Shown: positions 12,241-21,236 of the stretch, in pieces
Layout of the letters: each line of letters begins with the position of its first letter
How positions within the stretch are numbered: position 1 is the stretch's first letter
Origin: Clarkia xantiana subsp. parviflora
Lineage: Eukaryota; Streptophyta; Magnoliopsida; Myrtales; Onagraceae
Direction: 5' to 3'
Assembly (NCBI GenBank): GCA_036873135.1
Contig: JAPTYO010000015.1
Coordinates: 7,729,683 to 7,793,682 of the forward strand
Length of the DNA stretch: 64,000 nucleotides
Program-made: the position numbers and the translations under genes
Notes under the pieces: model-generated
What the model was told of the DNA's origin: nothing
What the model saw: the letters and a program-made list of their open reading frames with translations, nothing else
The model's database searches: none

Positions 12241-13433
12241 CTATAGACTGATTTTTCATTCACTCTTTTCAGGTACCCTTGGTTAGGTATCTTGCACATA
12301 TAAGTTCTGCCCCCCAAATGAGGCAAAAAATAAAAGAACATGTGGCCATCGAGTTGCACGAAGAAAAAATTGCGCATTCGGGATATCCAACACTCGGGTT
12401 TGTTAAATTATACTTGATTTTTCCTTGAGATTTGAGTGTCCCTACTCTTTTTGCAGATCGGACGACCATTTCGACCGAGGTCACAACCACGTTAAACTTG
12501 ATTGCTTTAGAGAAATTCCATGCTACCATGTGTGGAATTCATACTCGTCCCCGAACCAAGCTGTACATTTGTTTTACGGCGAGGTCTAAACCGGTCGGTG
12601 GTAACCAAGGGGCATCTCCCGTTGAAATCAAGCACGGCCGTAGATGAGAAAATATCAATAGATAGAGAAATCATTAAAAATGATACATAATCCCATGACG
12701 ATCGAATGTGCTAATTATTATCGTCGATGTCTTCCATCGGAGGGTACTCAACCCAAGACATCGACACGATCAACGTAGCTTGATTCGATCAGCCGAGTCC
12801 TTTTCCGATACGATGGAGCAGGAAAGTCGGAACATACAGCATGTCCATTCACATATGGAGCAAATTTCCATTAAAGATGTCGGGCACCCAGGAAAGCGAA
12901 GTTGTGATCAATTTTATCCCCGAAATTTGAGTTTTTCCTTACTCATTGTGCAGCTCGGATAATCATCCGAATCAAGGCCCTTGAAGAGCACATCTCGTGC
13001 ACGGCCCTTTGCTCGCCATTCTTGTGTCATCTGCTGAATTTATCCCAGATACCTTGGGCAATATCTACGCCCCAATTTACCATCTGCGACCAACTGGCCA
13101 AACTCCACGTGTGATCCTCAACCAAGTCGTACATTCGTTATGCGGCGAAGCTTAAACTCGTCAGTGCTAACCGTGGGGCATCCCTAGATGAGATTGAGCA
13201 ATAGCCGGGGCACTTGAGAAGCCGAGAGAAGAAATCATTGTCTATGTCATCCATTTGTCGTAGGGTCAATCTAGGGCATCAACACGACCGACATATTTTG
13301 ACTCAATCAACTAAGTCTTTCTCTAGAAGATGTTTTGAATTAGAAATTTTCAATTTGCCACTAGGGGCATGCAAATAATTGTTGTTGATTATTTTCGTTA
13401 AATTTTCTTTTTGAAAAAAAAATCATTTTTCTA

Positions 13434-14150
13434 TAGGGTCATAGCCGCCCTTTAATTGGCTACCGATAAAAGATAAAGAGAGTGCTCATGCAAATTTTGT
13501 GAGAGCGGTGAAGAAATAAAAGGGTCAAAGTTGTCCCTAAATCAACTACAAATAAAAATGGTCACAGTCGTCCCTAAAACGACTACAAAGAAATGGCCAC
13601 AGCCACCCTTCAAATGGCTACATGTAAAGGGGGCTCCCGCAACAGAAAAAACGGGAAATAAGTGAAAGGGCCACAGCCACCCTTAAAATGGCTACAGATA
13701 AAGAGTGATCCCGCGAACCCTGTGAGGGCGGGAGAATAAAAAAGGGTCACAGCCACCTTAAAATGGCTACAATGAAAGAGTGATCCCGCGAACCCGGTGA
13801 GGGCGGGAAAATAAAAGAAAGGGTCACAGTCGTCCCTCTAAACGGCTACAATCAAAAGAGCGCTCCCGGAACATCAATGGCGGGTATTAAGTGAAAGAGT
13901 CACATCCACCCTCAAAATGGTTACATACAAAGAGTGTTTCCGGGATCAGAGACGAGGAATGAAGGGCCACAGCCACCCTCCAAATGGCTAGAATCAAAAG
14001 AGCTCCCGCAACATTGAAGAAGGTGAGAAAATGGTCACAGCCACCATCAAAACGGCTACAAATACTCCCGCATCGAGGCGGAAAAATAAAGTACGGGTCA
14101 CAGCCACCGTTTAACCGGCTACCAAATAAAGAGTGCTTCCACTAGGTTGA
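13434..14150 (+). repeat. Array of paired-hairpin repeats, copy 1 (11 units)
   Basis: Eleven units share the frame gggYcac-[stem]-ccctYaaaa-[stem]-aca. The two stem halves change together: AGCCA/TGGCT in most units, AGTCGT/ACGACT at 13559, AGTTG/CAACT at 13521. Longer units carry a second inverted pair, CCCGC..GCGGG (at 13668 and 13744). Units are about 35 to 85 bases long. No coding potential is evident. Confidence 0.85.
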
Positions 14151-14448
14151 AAACCCGAAAGTGCGGCCTAGTAAAAATCAGAAAATGAGGGGCATGACTG
14201 CAAATTCAGAAATTGCAATCATGGCAAAAGGAGAGAGAATAAAAAACGAGGGGCACGATCAGAAATCTCTCAATCGAACGTGGCAAAATGAGAGAATAAG
14301 AGAGAAATTCTCAAAAAAAAAAAGGAAAGAAAGAAAGAAAGATCCCGCTAAGTGTTCGCAAAATTTAGGCAAAAATAAGGGACAAACATTCATGCAACTG
14401 TGTATTGTCTACGACACAGCGTCTACGACACAGCGTCTATCAAAGTAA

Positions 14449-14640
14449 ATTTCACGGCAAACGAGACGGTTACACTCTGCTCTCGCAGGTCGCATTTATA
14501 GGATGATTAGGACTGTTACAGTCTGTTCCTACGAGTCAATTTCACGACAAGCGGAACTGTTACAGTCTGCTCTCGCGAGTCACCATTCAAGGATGAGTAG
14601 GACTGTTACAGTCTGTTCCTACAAGTCACCACTGACAATC
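14449..14640 (+). repeat. ~60-bp tandem repeats with gactgttacagtctg core, copy 1
   Basis: About four units alternate a form with ggttacactctgctctcgc and a form with actgttacagtctgttcc, each followed by agtca. The core ctgttacag is an imperfect palindrome. The equivalent in copy 2 lies at 16995-17180. Confidence 0.7.
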
Positions 14641-14712
14641 ATGATCTGAAGTCTTCCAGCTTTCTGAGAGTCACCCCCACGAACGAAGCCTTGGTGTTCA
14701 AGCCTTCGCATG

Positions 14713-15082
14713 TCATGCCACTAGAGGCACTTCTCTGACGGACGCCACTAGAGGCTCTTCTCCGACGGAGGCCAGTAGAGGCTCTTCTCCAACGGATGCC
14801 ACTAGAGGCACATCTCTTACGGACGCTACTAGAGGCTCTTCTCCAACATACGCCACTGGAGGCTTTTCCTTATCGCTCGCCACTGGAGGCATCATCGATT
14901 AAGGTTTTACTTTATTGCACGCCGCTGGAGGCTTTTCCTTGTCGCTCGTCACTGGAGGCATCGTCGATTAATGTTTTTTGTCACTTCACGCCACACGAGG
15001 CTTTTATTTTCTGCACACCACTGGAGGCTTTTCGTTACTGCATGCCACTGGAGGCTTTTCTTTACCACACCGCCAACAGAGG
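14713..15082 (+). repeat. ccactrgaggc minisatellite, copy 1
   Basis: About fifteen occurrences of gccactagaggc or gccactggaggc, spaced about 20-40 bases apart and separated by variable linkers such as ttctccgacg and ttttccttatcgctc. Long ORFs on both strands are by-products of the repeat. Confidence 0.8.
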
Positions 15083-16000
15083 CACGCGGGATATCCAACG
15101 CTCAGGTACGATGAATTGTACTTGATTTTTCCTTAAGATTTGAGTGTCCCTACTCTTTTTACAGATCAGATGACCACTTCGACGAGGTCGCAACCACGTG
15201 AAATGTGACTGCTTCAAAGAACTTCCATTCCACCTACCATGTGTGGAATTCATACGCGTCCCCGAACCAAGCCGTACATCCATTTTACGGTGACGTCTAA
15301 ACTGGTCAGTGGCAACCAAATGGCATGTCCCGTTCAGATCGAGCACAACCGCCATATGAAGAAAAAGACGGAACATGCAACAGATCCATTCACATATGGA
15401 GCAAATTTCCATTAAAGATGTCGGGCACCCAGGTAAGAGAAGTCGTGATCAATTTTCTCCCCGAAAGTTGAGTTTTTCCTTACTCATTGTGCAGCTCGGA
15501 TAATCATCCAAAAAAAAGCCTCTGAAGAGCACATCTCGTGCACGGCCCTTTGCTCGCCAACCATTCTTGTGTCAGCTGCCGAATTTATCTCGCGCAATAT
15601 ATGTGCCCCAATGCGGACTACTCCACGTCATCCATGTGTGATCCTCAACTGAGTCATACATTCGTCATGCGGTGAAGTCTAAACTCGTCAGTGCTAACCG
15701 TGGGGCATCCCCATATGAGATTGAGCAATAGCCGTGGCACTTGAGTAGCCGAGAGAAGAAATCATTGCCTATGTCATCCATTGTCGTAGGGTTAAAACAG
15801 GGCGTCGACACGACCAATATATTTTGACTCAATCACCTAAGTCCTTCTCAAGAAGATGTTTTGAATTAAACATTTTAAATTTGCCACTAGGGGCATGTAC
15901 ATAGTTATTGTTGATTATTTTCGTTAAATTTTCTTTTTTCAAAAAAACAAAAACAAAAAAAAAACCAAAAAAAAAAAACCAAAAAAAAAAACACTTTTTT

Positions 16001-16730
16001 TTAGGGTCACAACCGCCATTTAATCGGCTACAGAAAAATAAAGAGAGTGTCCATGCAAATCTTGTGAGAGAAGTGAAGAAATAAAAGTGTTACAGTTTTT
16101 CCTAAATCAACTACAGATAAAAAGGGTCACAGTCGTCCCTAAAACGACTACAAAGAAAGGGCCACAGCCACCCTTCAAATGGCTACAGATAAAGAGCGCT
16201 CTCGCAACATCAAAAGCCGGAAATAAGTGAAAGGGCCACAGCTACCCTCCAAACGGCTACAAAAAAAAAAAAAAAAAAGTGACCCCGCGAACCCTGTGAG
16301 GGCGGGAGAATAAAAAGGGCCACAACCACCCTTAAAATGGCTACACAAAAAAGAGTGATTCCGCGAACTTGGTGAGGGCGGGAAAAGAAAAGAAAGGGTC
16401 ACTGTCGTCCCTCTAAACGGTTACAATCAAAAGAGCGCTCCCAGAACATCGATGACGGGTATTAAGTGAAAGGGCCACAACCACCCTCAAAATGGTTACA
16501 TACAAAAAGTGTTTTCCGGATCAGACACGAGGAATGAAGGGCCAGAGCCACCCTCCAAATGGTTACAATCAAAAGAGCTCTCGCAACATTGAAGACGGTG
16601 CGAAAAGGGTCACAGCCACCCTCCAAACGACTACAAATACTCCCGCATCGAGGCAGAAAATAAAGTAGAGGTCACAGCCACCGTTTAATCGGCTACCAAA
16701 TAAAGAGTGCTTCCGCTAGGTTGAAAACCC
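16001..16730 (+). repeat. Array of paired-hairpin repeats, copy 2
   Basis: Eleven units correspond one to one with copy 1. Several keep pairing through altered bases: copy 1 has atcca/tggtt (mismatched), while copy 2 at the same unit has aacca/tggtt (fully paired). The unit with AGTCGT/ACGACT is preserved. Some units have G-T wobble or a lost pair. Confidence 0.82.
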
Positions 16731-16994
16731 GAAAGGGCGACCTAGGCAAAATCAGGAAATGAGAGGCATGGTTGCAAGTTCATAAATTGCAATCATGGCA
16801 AAAGGAGAGAAAAATAAAAAAATCAAGGGGCACGGTCGGAAATCTCTCAATCGACCGCGGCAAAAGGAGAGAAACAAGAGAAACTCTCAAAAAAAAAAAA
16901 AAGATCCCGCTAAGTTGTCGCACCATGCGCAATTTAGGCAAAAATTAGGGACAAACATTCGTGCACCTGTGTATTATCTACGTTACAGCGTTTT

Positions 16995-17180
16995 CCAAGT
17001 CAACATCACGGCAAGCGGGATGGTTACATTCTGCTCTCGCGAGTCACCATTCAAGGATGAGTAGGACTGTTACAGACTGTTCCTACAAGTCAACATCACA
17101 GCAAGAGGGACGGTTACAGTCTGCTCTCGCGAGTCATCATTCAAAGATGAGTAGGACTGTTACAGTTTGTTCCTACAAAT
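16995..17180 (+). repeat. ~60-bp tandem repeats with gactgttacagtctg core, copy 2
   Basis: Same alternating units as at 14449-14640, with about four copies. Confidence 0.7.
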
Positions 17181-17229
17181 CAACCGGCAATCGGGATCTG
17201 AAGTTGTCCAGCTTTCTGAGAGTCACCCC

Positions 17230-17560
17230 AATGGTGCTGCACTGTCCCAGATATGCTGTTCATTACATCTATCCATTCAACGGTGTTGCGCTGCCCCATG
17301 TATGCTAGTCACTACAACCGGTGTTGCGCTGTCCTAGATATGCTAGTCACCACAACGATGCTGCGCTGTCCCAGATATGCTACTCATCATATCTATCCAT
17401 TCAACGGTGTTGCGCTGCCCCAGGTATGCTAGTCACTACAACCGGTGTTGCGCTGTCCCAGATATGCTAGTCACCACAATGATGCTGCGCTGTCCCAGAT
17501 AAGCTAGTCATAGCGTCTACTCTTTTCAACGGTGTTGCGCTGCCCCAGGTATGCTAGTCA
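17230..17560 (+). repeat. Minisatellite with tgttgcgctgcccc core, only in copy 2
   Basis: Units of about 38 bases (ggtgttgcgctgtcccagat followed by atgctagtcacc) recur about seven times. The array is bracketed by two ~50-base direct repeats (17177-17229 and 17561-17610) that contain gatctgaagtt and ctttctgagagtcacccc. Confidence 0.8.
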
Positions 17561-17644
17561 CCACCGACAATCAGGATCTGAAGTTTTCCATCTTTCTGAG
17601 AGTCACCCCCGATGAACGAAGCCTTAGTATTCAGCCTTGGCAAG

Positions 17645-17990
17645 TCACGCCACTAGAGGCCCTTCTCCAACGGACGCCACTAGACGCTCTTCTCCGATAC
17701 ACGCCACTAGAGGCTTTTCCTTATCGCTCGCCACTGGAGGCATCATCGACCAAGATTTTACTTTACTGCACGCCACTTGAGGCTTTACTTTTCCGCACGC
17801 CATTGGAGGCTTTACTTTTCCGCACGCCACTAGAGGTTTTACTTTCTGCAACGCCAGCGGAGGCACTGCCAACAGGGGCTCCGCTGACCGAGGCTTTACT
17901 TTTCCGCACGCCACTGGAGGCTTTAATTTCTGCACAGCCAACGGGGCACCGCCGACCGAGGCTCTTATTTACCGCACTACCAATGGAGGT
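17645..17990 (+). repeat. ccactrgaggc minisatellite, copy 2
   Basis: Same repeat family as at 14713-15082, here with linkers such as ttttacttttccgcac and variants gccaacggggc and accgaggct. Confidence 0.8.
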
Positions 17991-18132
17991 TTTCTTTCGC
18001 ACTGTCCAAAATAAGCCAGGAGCTCCCTTGAAGACTCGAAGACTCAAAAGTAAGACAGACTTATCATCCAAAATTCGGTGTTTCCTTGTCTTTGGACGAA
18101 TCCCCTAGAACATGTTTTACGGGAATTCGCCC

Positions 18133-18146
18133 AGAGAGGGGCAAAC
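18133..18146 (+). other. E polypurine tract
   Basis: agagaggggcaaac lies immediately before the TGTAAACACC start of the 3' LTR, as expected for the plus-strand primer. Confidence 0.8.
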
Positions 18147-18283
18147 TGTAAACACCTAATTTTGGACCACGCACGACTCGCGTGACGTGTGGCGCACCTA
18201 AATGAGGAAATGTCCAAATTTGGCAAATAGCGAAGCTTCCAAAGATGCTCAGAGCAATATTAGGATAGTTTATATATTGATTG

Positions 18284-18318
<35 letters not shown>

Positions 18319-18758
18319 ATATCTTTTTATATTATGTGATATCTTTTGTGTGTGGCTATGTCCATGATTGACAGTTCTTAGTATTCTAGGTTAAATATGA
18401 ATTGGGTCAATGTTTAATAACATTAAATTGCAAATATAATTATTTAATTTATTCATTTAGATATTTTTTTTATTAATACTGTAAAATTGTGTACATATTA
18501 GATTAATGGCAATTTAACTGAATAGAGTACCGAATGGGTGGAATTTTAAATAATATTTCTATTTTCATAATAGAACCCCCCCCCCCCCCAAAATTGAATT
18601 TTTTTATCGTAGACCGATTTTATACCTAGGTGTTTAATTTTTTATTCCCTAGGTAATTTAGGTTTCTAGTTAGCCTTATAATTAACTAGTGGCGACTCTT
18701 TTCAAAAATCCACGTTTTCAAAACGTATATTGCCCTATGGCAGATTTTAGGTCCGACA
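18147..18758 (+). repeat. E 3' LTR (612 bp)
   Basis: It runs from TGTAAACACC to GTCCGACA, contains a long (TA)n tract near 18280 and a C14-like run near 18580, and aligns with the 5' LTR over their shared length. Confidence 0.88.
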
Positions 18759-19200
18759 GTTTGCTTCCAGGTTGACGGGGAGTACTGGAGTGTTGACATT
18801 CCCAGATTGAGGGGGAGAGTAGAGATAGCACAATCTGGGCTTTGCAACACTAGTTGGATGGCTGTATTCTTAGTTGGGCTCAAGGGCCCGTGTTCCTTTA
18901 ATCTTCTCGGTCGGTTTTGTTGCATAATTAAGTTGTGGGCTTTGTTGGCTGGGCGGAGCCCATCTTGATGGCTGTGTGATCGTTGGGTTTCTTTGTGATC
19001 CATGACTTTTGTCAAGGACTTATTTGGAGGTTATTGAGACTATAGGGACCCTTGAGGAAACTCGGGACCCCGCCCCATATATATTTGGTGAGGATTGATG
19101 ATTTCGGTCCTCTTTCCGCTGAGCCGCAAATTCAGTTTATATTTTCCTCTCCGCTAGGGTTAGGTCTTCACAACTAATACTAACTGTTTTTGCATTCAAT
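18759..19200 (+). other. Possible copia-type 3' end and LTR debris
   Basis: The sequence after E includes attgagggggagag, which looks like a copia polypurine tract, followed by sequence ending in a TATA-like ccatatatattt. No paired LTR or PBS was found, so E may simply have inserted into an older copia fragment. Confidence 0.3.
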
Positions 19201-19358
19201 CCGTCCTCAATAATTTTTGTAATATTTCGGGGCAAAATATTAAATTCTGAAAGTTTATCAAATGTCTCCTCGAAAAATACTCTCGAATGTGATAGGTTGT
19301 TCTTCCTGATTTACTCAATTTTTGAGTTGTGTAGAACTTTGAGTTTTATCTTGAATTT

Positions 19359-19790
19359 ATGTTGGATATATCTAATATGAAAGTCAGCTCACTTAACTTC
19401 ATTATTGATAAGGTTAGACCAAAACTGATTGATGGAGAACTAACTTTTTTTCTTGTTTCCGTTAAGTCTGTTATTCCTTCGTATTATATGCAATACAATA
19501 TGCTTCCTAAAAGGGTTTATGATGACATTAATAATAGGTCAAACTTGAACTTTGTCAAGGGAAGTAGGAATCAACAAAGAAAAATGCATTTGGATATGTG
19601 GGAGGAGATTACTTAAACTGTTGCATTAGGTGGTTTAGAATTTAGAACATTTGAGACAAGAAACATGCTCATCATTGAAAATTTTACTTAGAAACTTAAT
19701 AATGTGAATTCTACGTGGTGAGATTTGCTTAACAGTAAGTTTGCAAAGCAAATTGTTTCTACGTGTTATCGACTACTTGTAATTAGAGAG
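19359..19790 (+). pseudogene. LINE reverse-transcriptase fragment
   Basis: The 85-codon ORF reads KVRPKLI..(S)VKSVIPSYYMQYNMLPKRVYDDI..RKMHLDMWEEI. This matches the conserved C-terminal RT region of plant LINEs (IPSY.MQ...LP...; ..MHL..W). After its TAA the next stretch, in another frame, reads LGGLEFRTFETRN, the usual LGGLGFR block, then stops. No intact endonuclease or RT core is present. The fragment appears to be interrupted by the foldback element that follows. Confidence 0.7.
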
Positions 19791-19801
19791 ATACACATGA
19801 G

Positions 19802-20719
19802 GGTTTAAAAACGGGTCAATAACCTGGGAGAGGTCTGAAGATTGGACCTTGTGAATTTGAGAGGTCTGAAGATTGAAATGGTGATAACTGAGGTCTGAAG
19901 TTTGGACTTTGTGATTTTTAGGTTTTCCGTCCAAATTTTCTGTCAAATTTAACAGAAACACGTGAAATGTCATATTTACCCCTGACAATATTTTAAACAA
20001 ATTAAAGTTTAATTAATTGAATATGAAATGACAAAATACCCTTTTCACTAATTAAAACATAACTCAACTCCGGCCACCACCACGGCTCCCGCCGGCCACC
20101 ACCCAACTCCGCGGACCACCACCGAACTCCGGCGACCACCACTCACAGTCCGGCGACCCCACCAAACTCCGACGACCGCCACGATGGGGCCCAAATCGAA
20201 GCCATCGGCCCCGATCGGAGCCACGGAGCTCTGTGGCCCCAGATCGGAGCCACCGAGCTCCGATCGGAGCTCCATGGCTCCGATTCCGGGCCATCGAGCT
20301 CCGATCGGAGCTCCGTGGCTCCGATTCGGGGCCACCGAGCTCCGATCGGAGTTTTGTGGGCCCAATTGGGGCCGCGGTTGTGCTCGCCGGAGTTGGGTGG
20401 TGGTCGTCGGAGTGGGTGGTGGTCGCCGGAGCTGGGTGGTGGTCGCCGGAGTTGGTGGTGGCATTAAGGGCATTTTCGTCTTTTCATTTAAGCATGTGAG
20501 GTTGAAGAAGGGCATTTTTGGAATTTTATTTTATTTCTGGTCACATGTCAATCACATGACCAGTTTCCGTTAATTTTAACGGAAAAAACTAACGGAGACC
20601 TTTATTATCTACAAATCAAAACTTCAGACCTCTATTATCACCAATTTAAACTTCAGACCTCTCAAATTCACATGGCCCAAACTCCAGACCTCTCCTAGGT
20701 TATTGAACCTTTAAAAACT
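19802..20719. mobile_element. ~0.9-kb foldback TIR element in LINE debris
   Basis: Terminal inverted repeats of well over 100 bases can be paired by eye: the left end has gggtcaataacctgggagag and gtctgaagattgg; the right end has the complement with gagaggtctg repeats. Inside, left-hand ccaccacccaactccg blocks mirror right-hand cggagttgggtggtgg blocks around a centre of gagctccgatcgg repeats, so most of the element is a near palindrome. No transposase. The target duplication is not clear. The superfamily is undetermined (Mutator-like or other). Confidence 0.7.
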
Positions 20720-21236
20720 CTAGAGCTTGGGATGTGATGGTATGGTCAGTTGTCAATTTTAATTCTACTATGCTTTTGAGATAATATTTGGTTGAGAGAG
20801 ACTCTCTTTTAAGATTGGTTTGTTTCACATCCTCTTTTTGAACATAAATTTGATTTGAAGATTGCAGATATTTTCTAGAATGGGAATATGGAATTTGGAA
20901 TCTCTTTATATGAGACTCTATTATTACTTATTAATCTTACTTATTAATGTATCAAATCTCTTATTTTCAATTAATGTGATACATAAACATATGATGTATT
21001 ACAACATTACATTATTTAATTTGTCAAACAACATACTATAAGTAATGTGGAACGTAATGTGATTAAATCTCACATATTTTGGTGGTGCTGCTTCAAACTT
21101 TTCCATAGAAAATAGGAGGGTTATATACAAACCTGGATTCGAACTGCAGTAGGACCCATTTCCTTAGATTAACTGCAAAAATTTAGGGGAAGTTTTATAA
21201 TTACTAAGATTAGGGAATTTGAAATTGCACTTCAAT
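20720..21236. other. PPR 3' flank, no gene seen
   Basis: AT-rich sequence. The first ~150 bases may continue the LINE fragment (a frame reads SRAWDVMVWS) but cannot be confirmed. The stretch just before the PPR stop codon probably contains its 3' untranslated region. Confidence 0.4.

Larger units (their letters stand above)
12379..15086 (+). repeat. Large tandem duplication in E, copy 1 (~2.7 kb)
   Basis: Copy 1 begins at gggatatccaacactcgg and copy 2 at the matching gggatatccaacgctcagg (15087). Order within the unit: a unique block (Gly-Ile-His-Thr-like reading only by chance); a block with ggagcaaatttccattaaag; a stem-loop array (13434-14150); a block with atcatggcaaaaggagag; a gactgttacagtctg array (14449-14640); and a ccactrgaggc array (14713-15082). 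Spacing to copy 2 is about 2540-2570 bases in most of the unit. Confidence 0.85.
15087..18010 (+). repeat. Large tandem duplication in E, copy 2 (~2.9 kb)
   Basis: It repeats copy 1 in the same order with many substitutions and indels, including an A-rich expansion at 15940-15990. It also contains an extra minisatellite (17230-17560) that copy 1 lacks. Confidence 0.85.
9656..18758 (+). mobile_element. LARD-like LTR retrotransposon E with non-coding, repeat-built interior
   Basis: A 5' LTR (front missing) and a full 3' LTR align for about 470 bases. The 5' LTR is followed by a PBS and the 3' LTR is preceded by a polypurine tract, so this is one element on the plus strand. The ~8 kb between contains no recognisable gag, protease, RT or integrase motif in any frame. 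It holds a GC-richer leader, an AT-rich array and two copies of a complex minisatellite block. This matches a large retrotransposon derivative (LARD). The PBS (tgacgactccgctgggga) resembles those of Ogre-like Ty3/gypsy elements, which may be the autonomous partners; that is an inference. Confidence 0.8.

Noticed and set aside
13434..14150. CRISPR-like regular repeats
   Set aside because: Units are contiguous and variable in length without unique spacers, in a plant retroelement; no cas genes.
14713..14895. Minus-strand ORF of regular PLVAS-type repeats
   Set aside because: It is a translation of the ccactrgaggc minisatellite; it has no homologue-like motif and the frames drift between the two duplicates.
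17551..18108. 185-codon plus-strand ORF
   Set aside because: Same minisatellite read in another frame; repetitive TPLEALL units follow the DNA repeat and the frame is not kept in copy 1.
20048..20573. Overlapping ORFs on both strands, Pro/Gly/Ser rich
   Set aside because: They lie in the palindromic GC-rich core of the foldback element; composition explains them.
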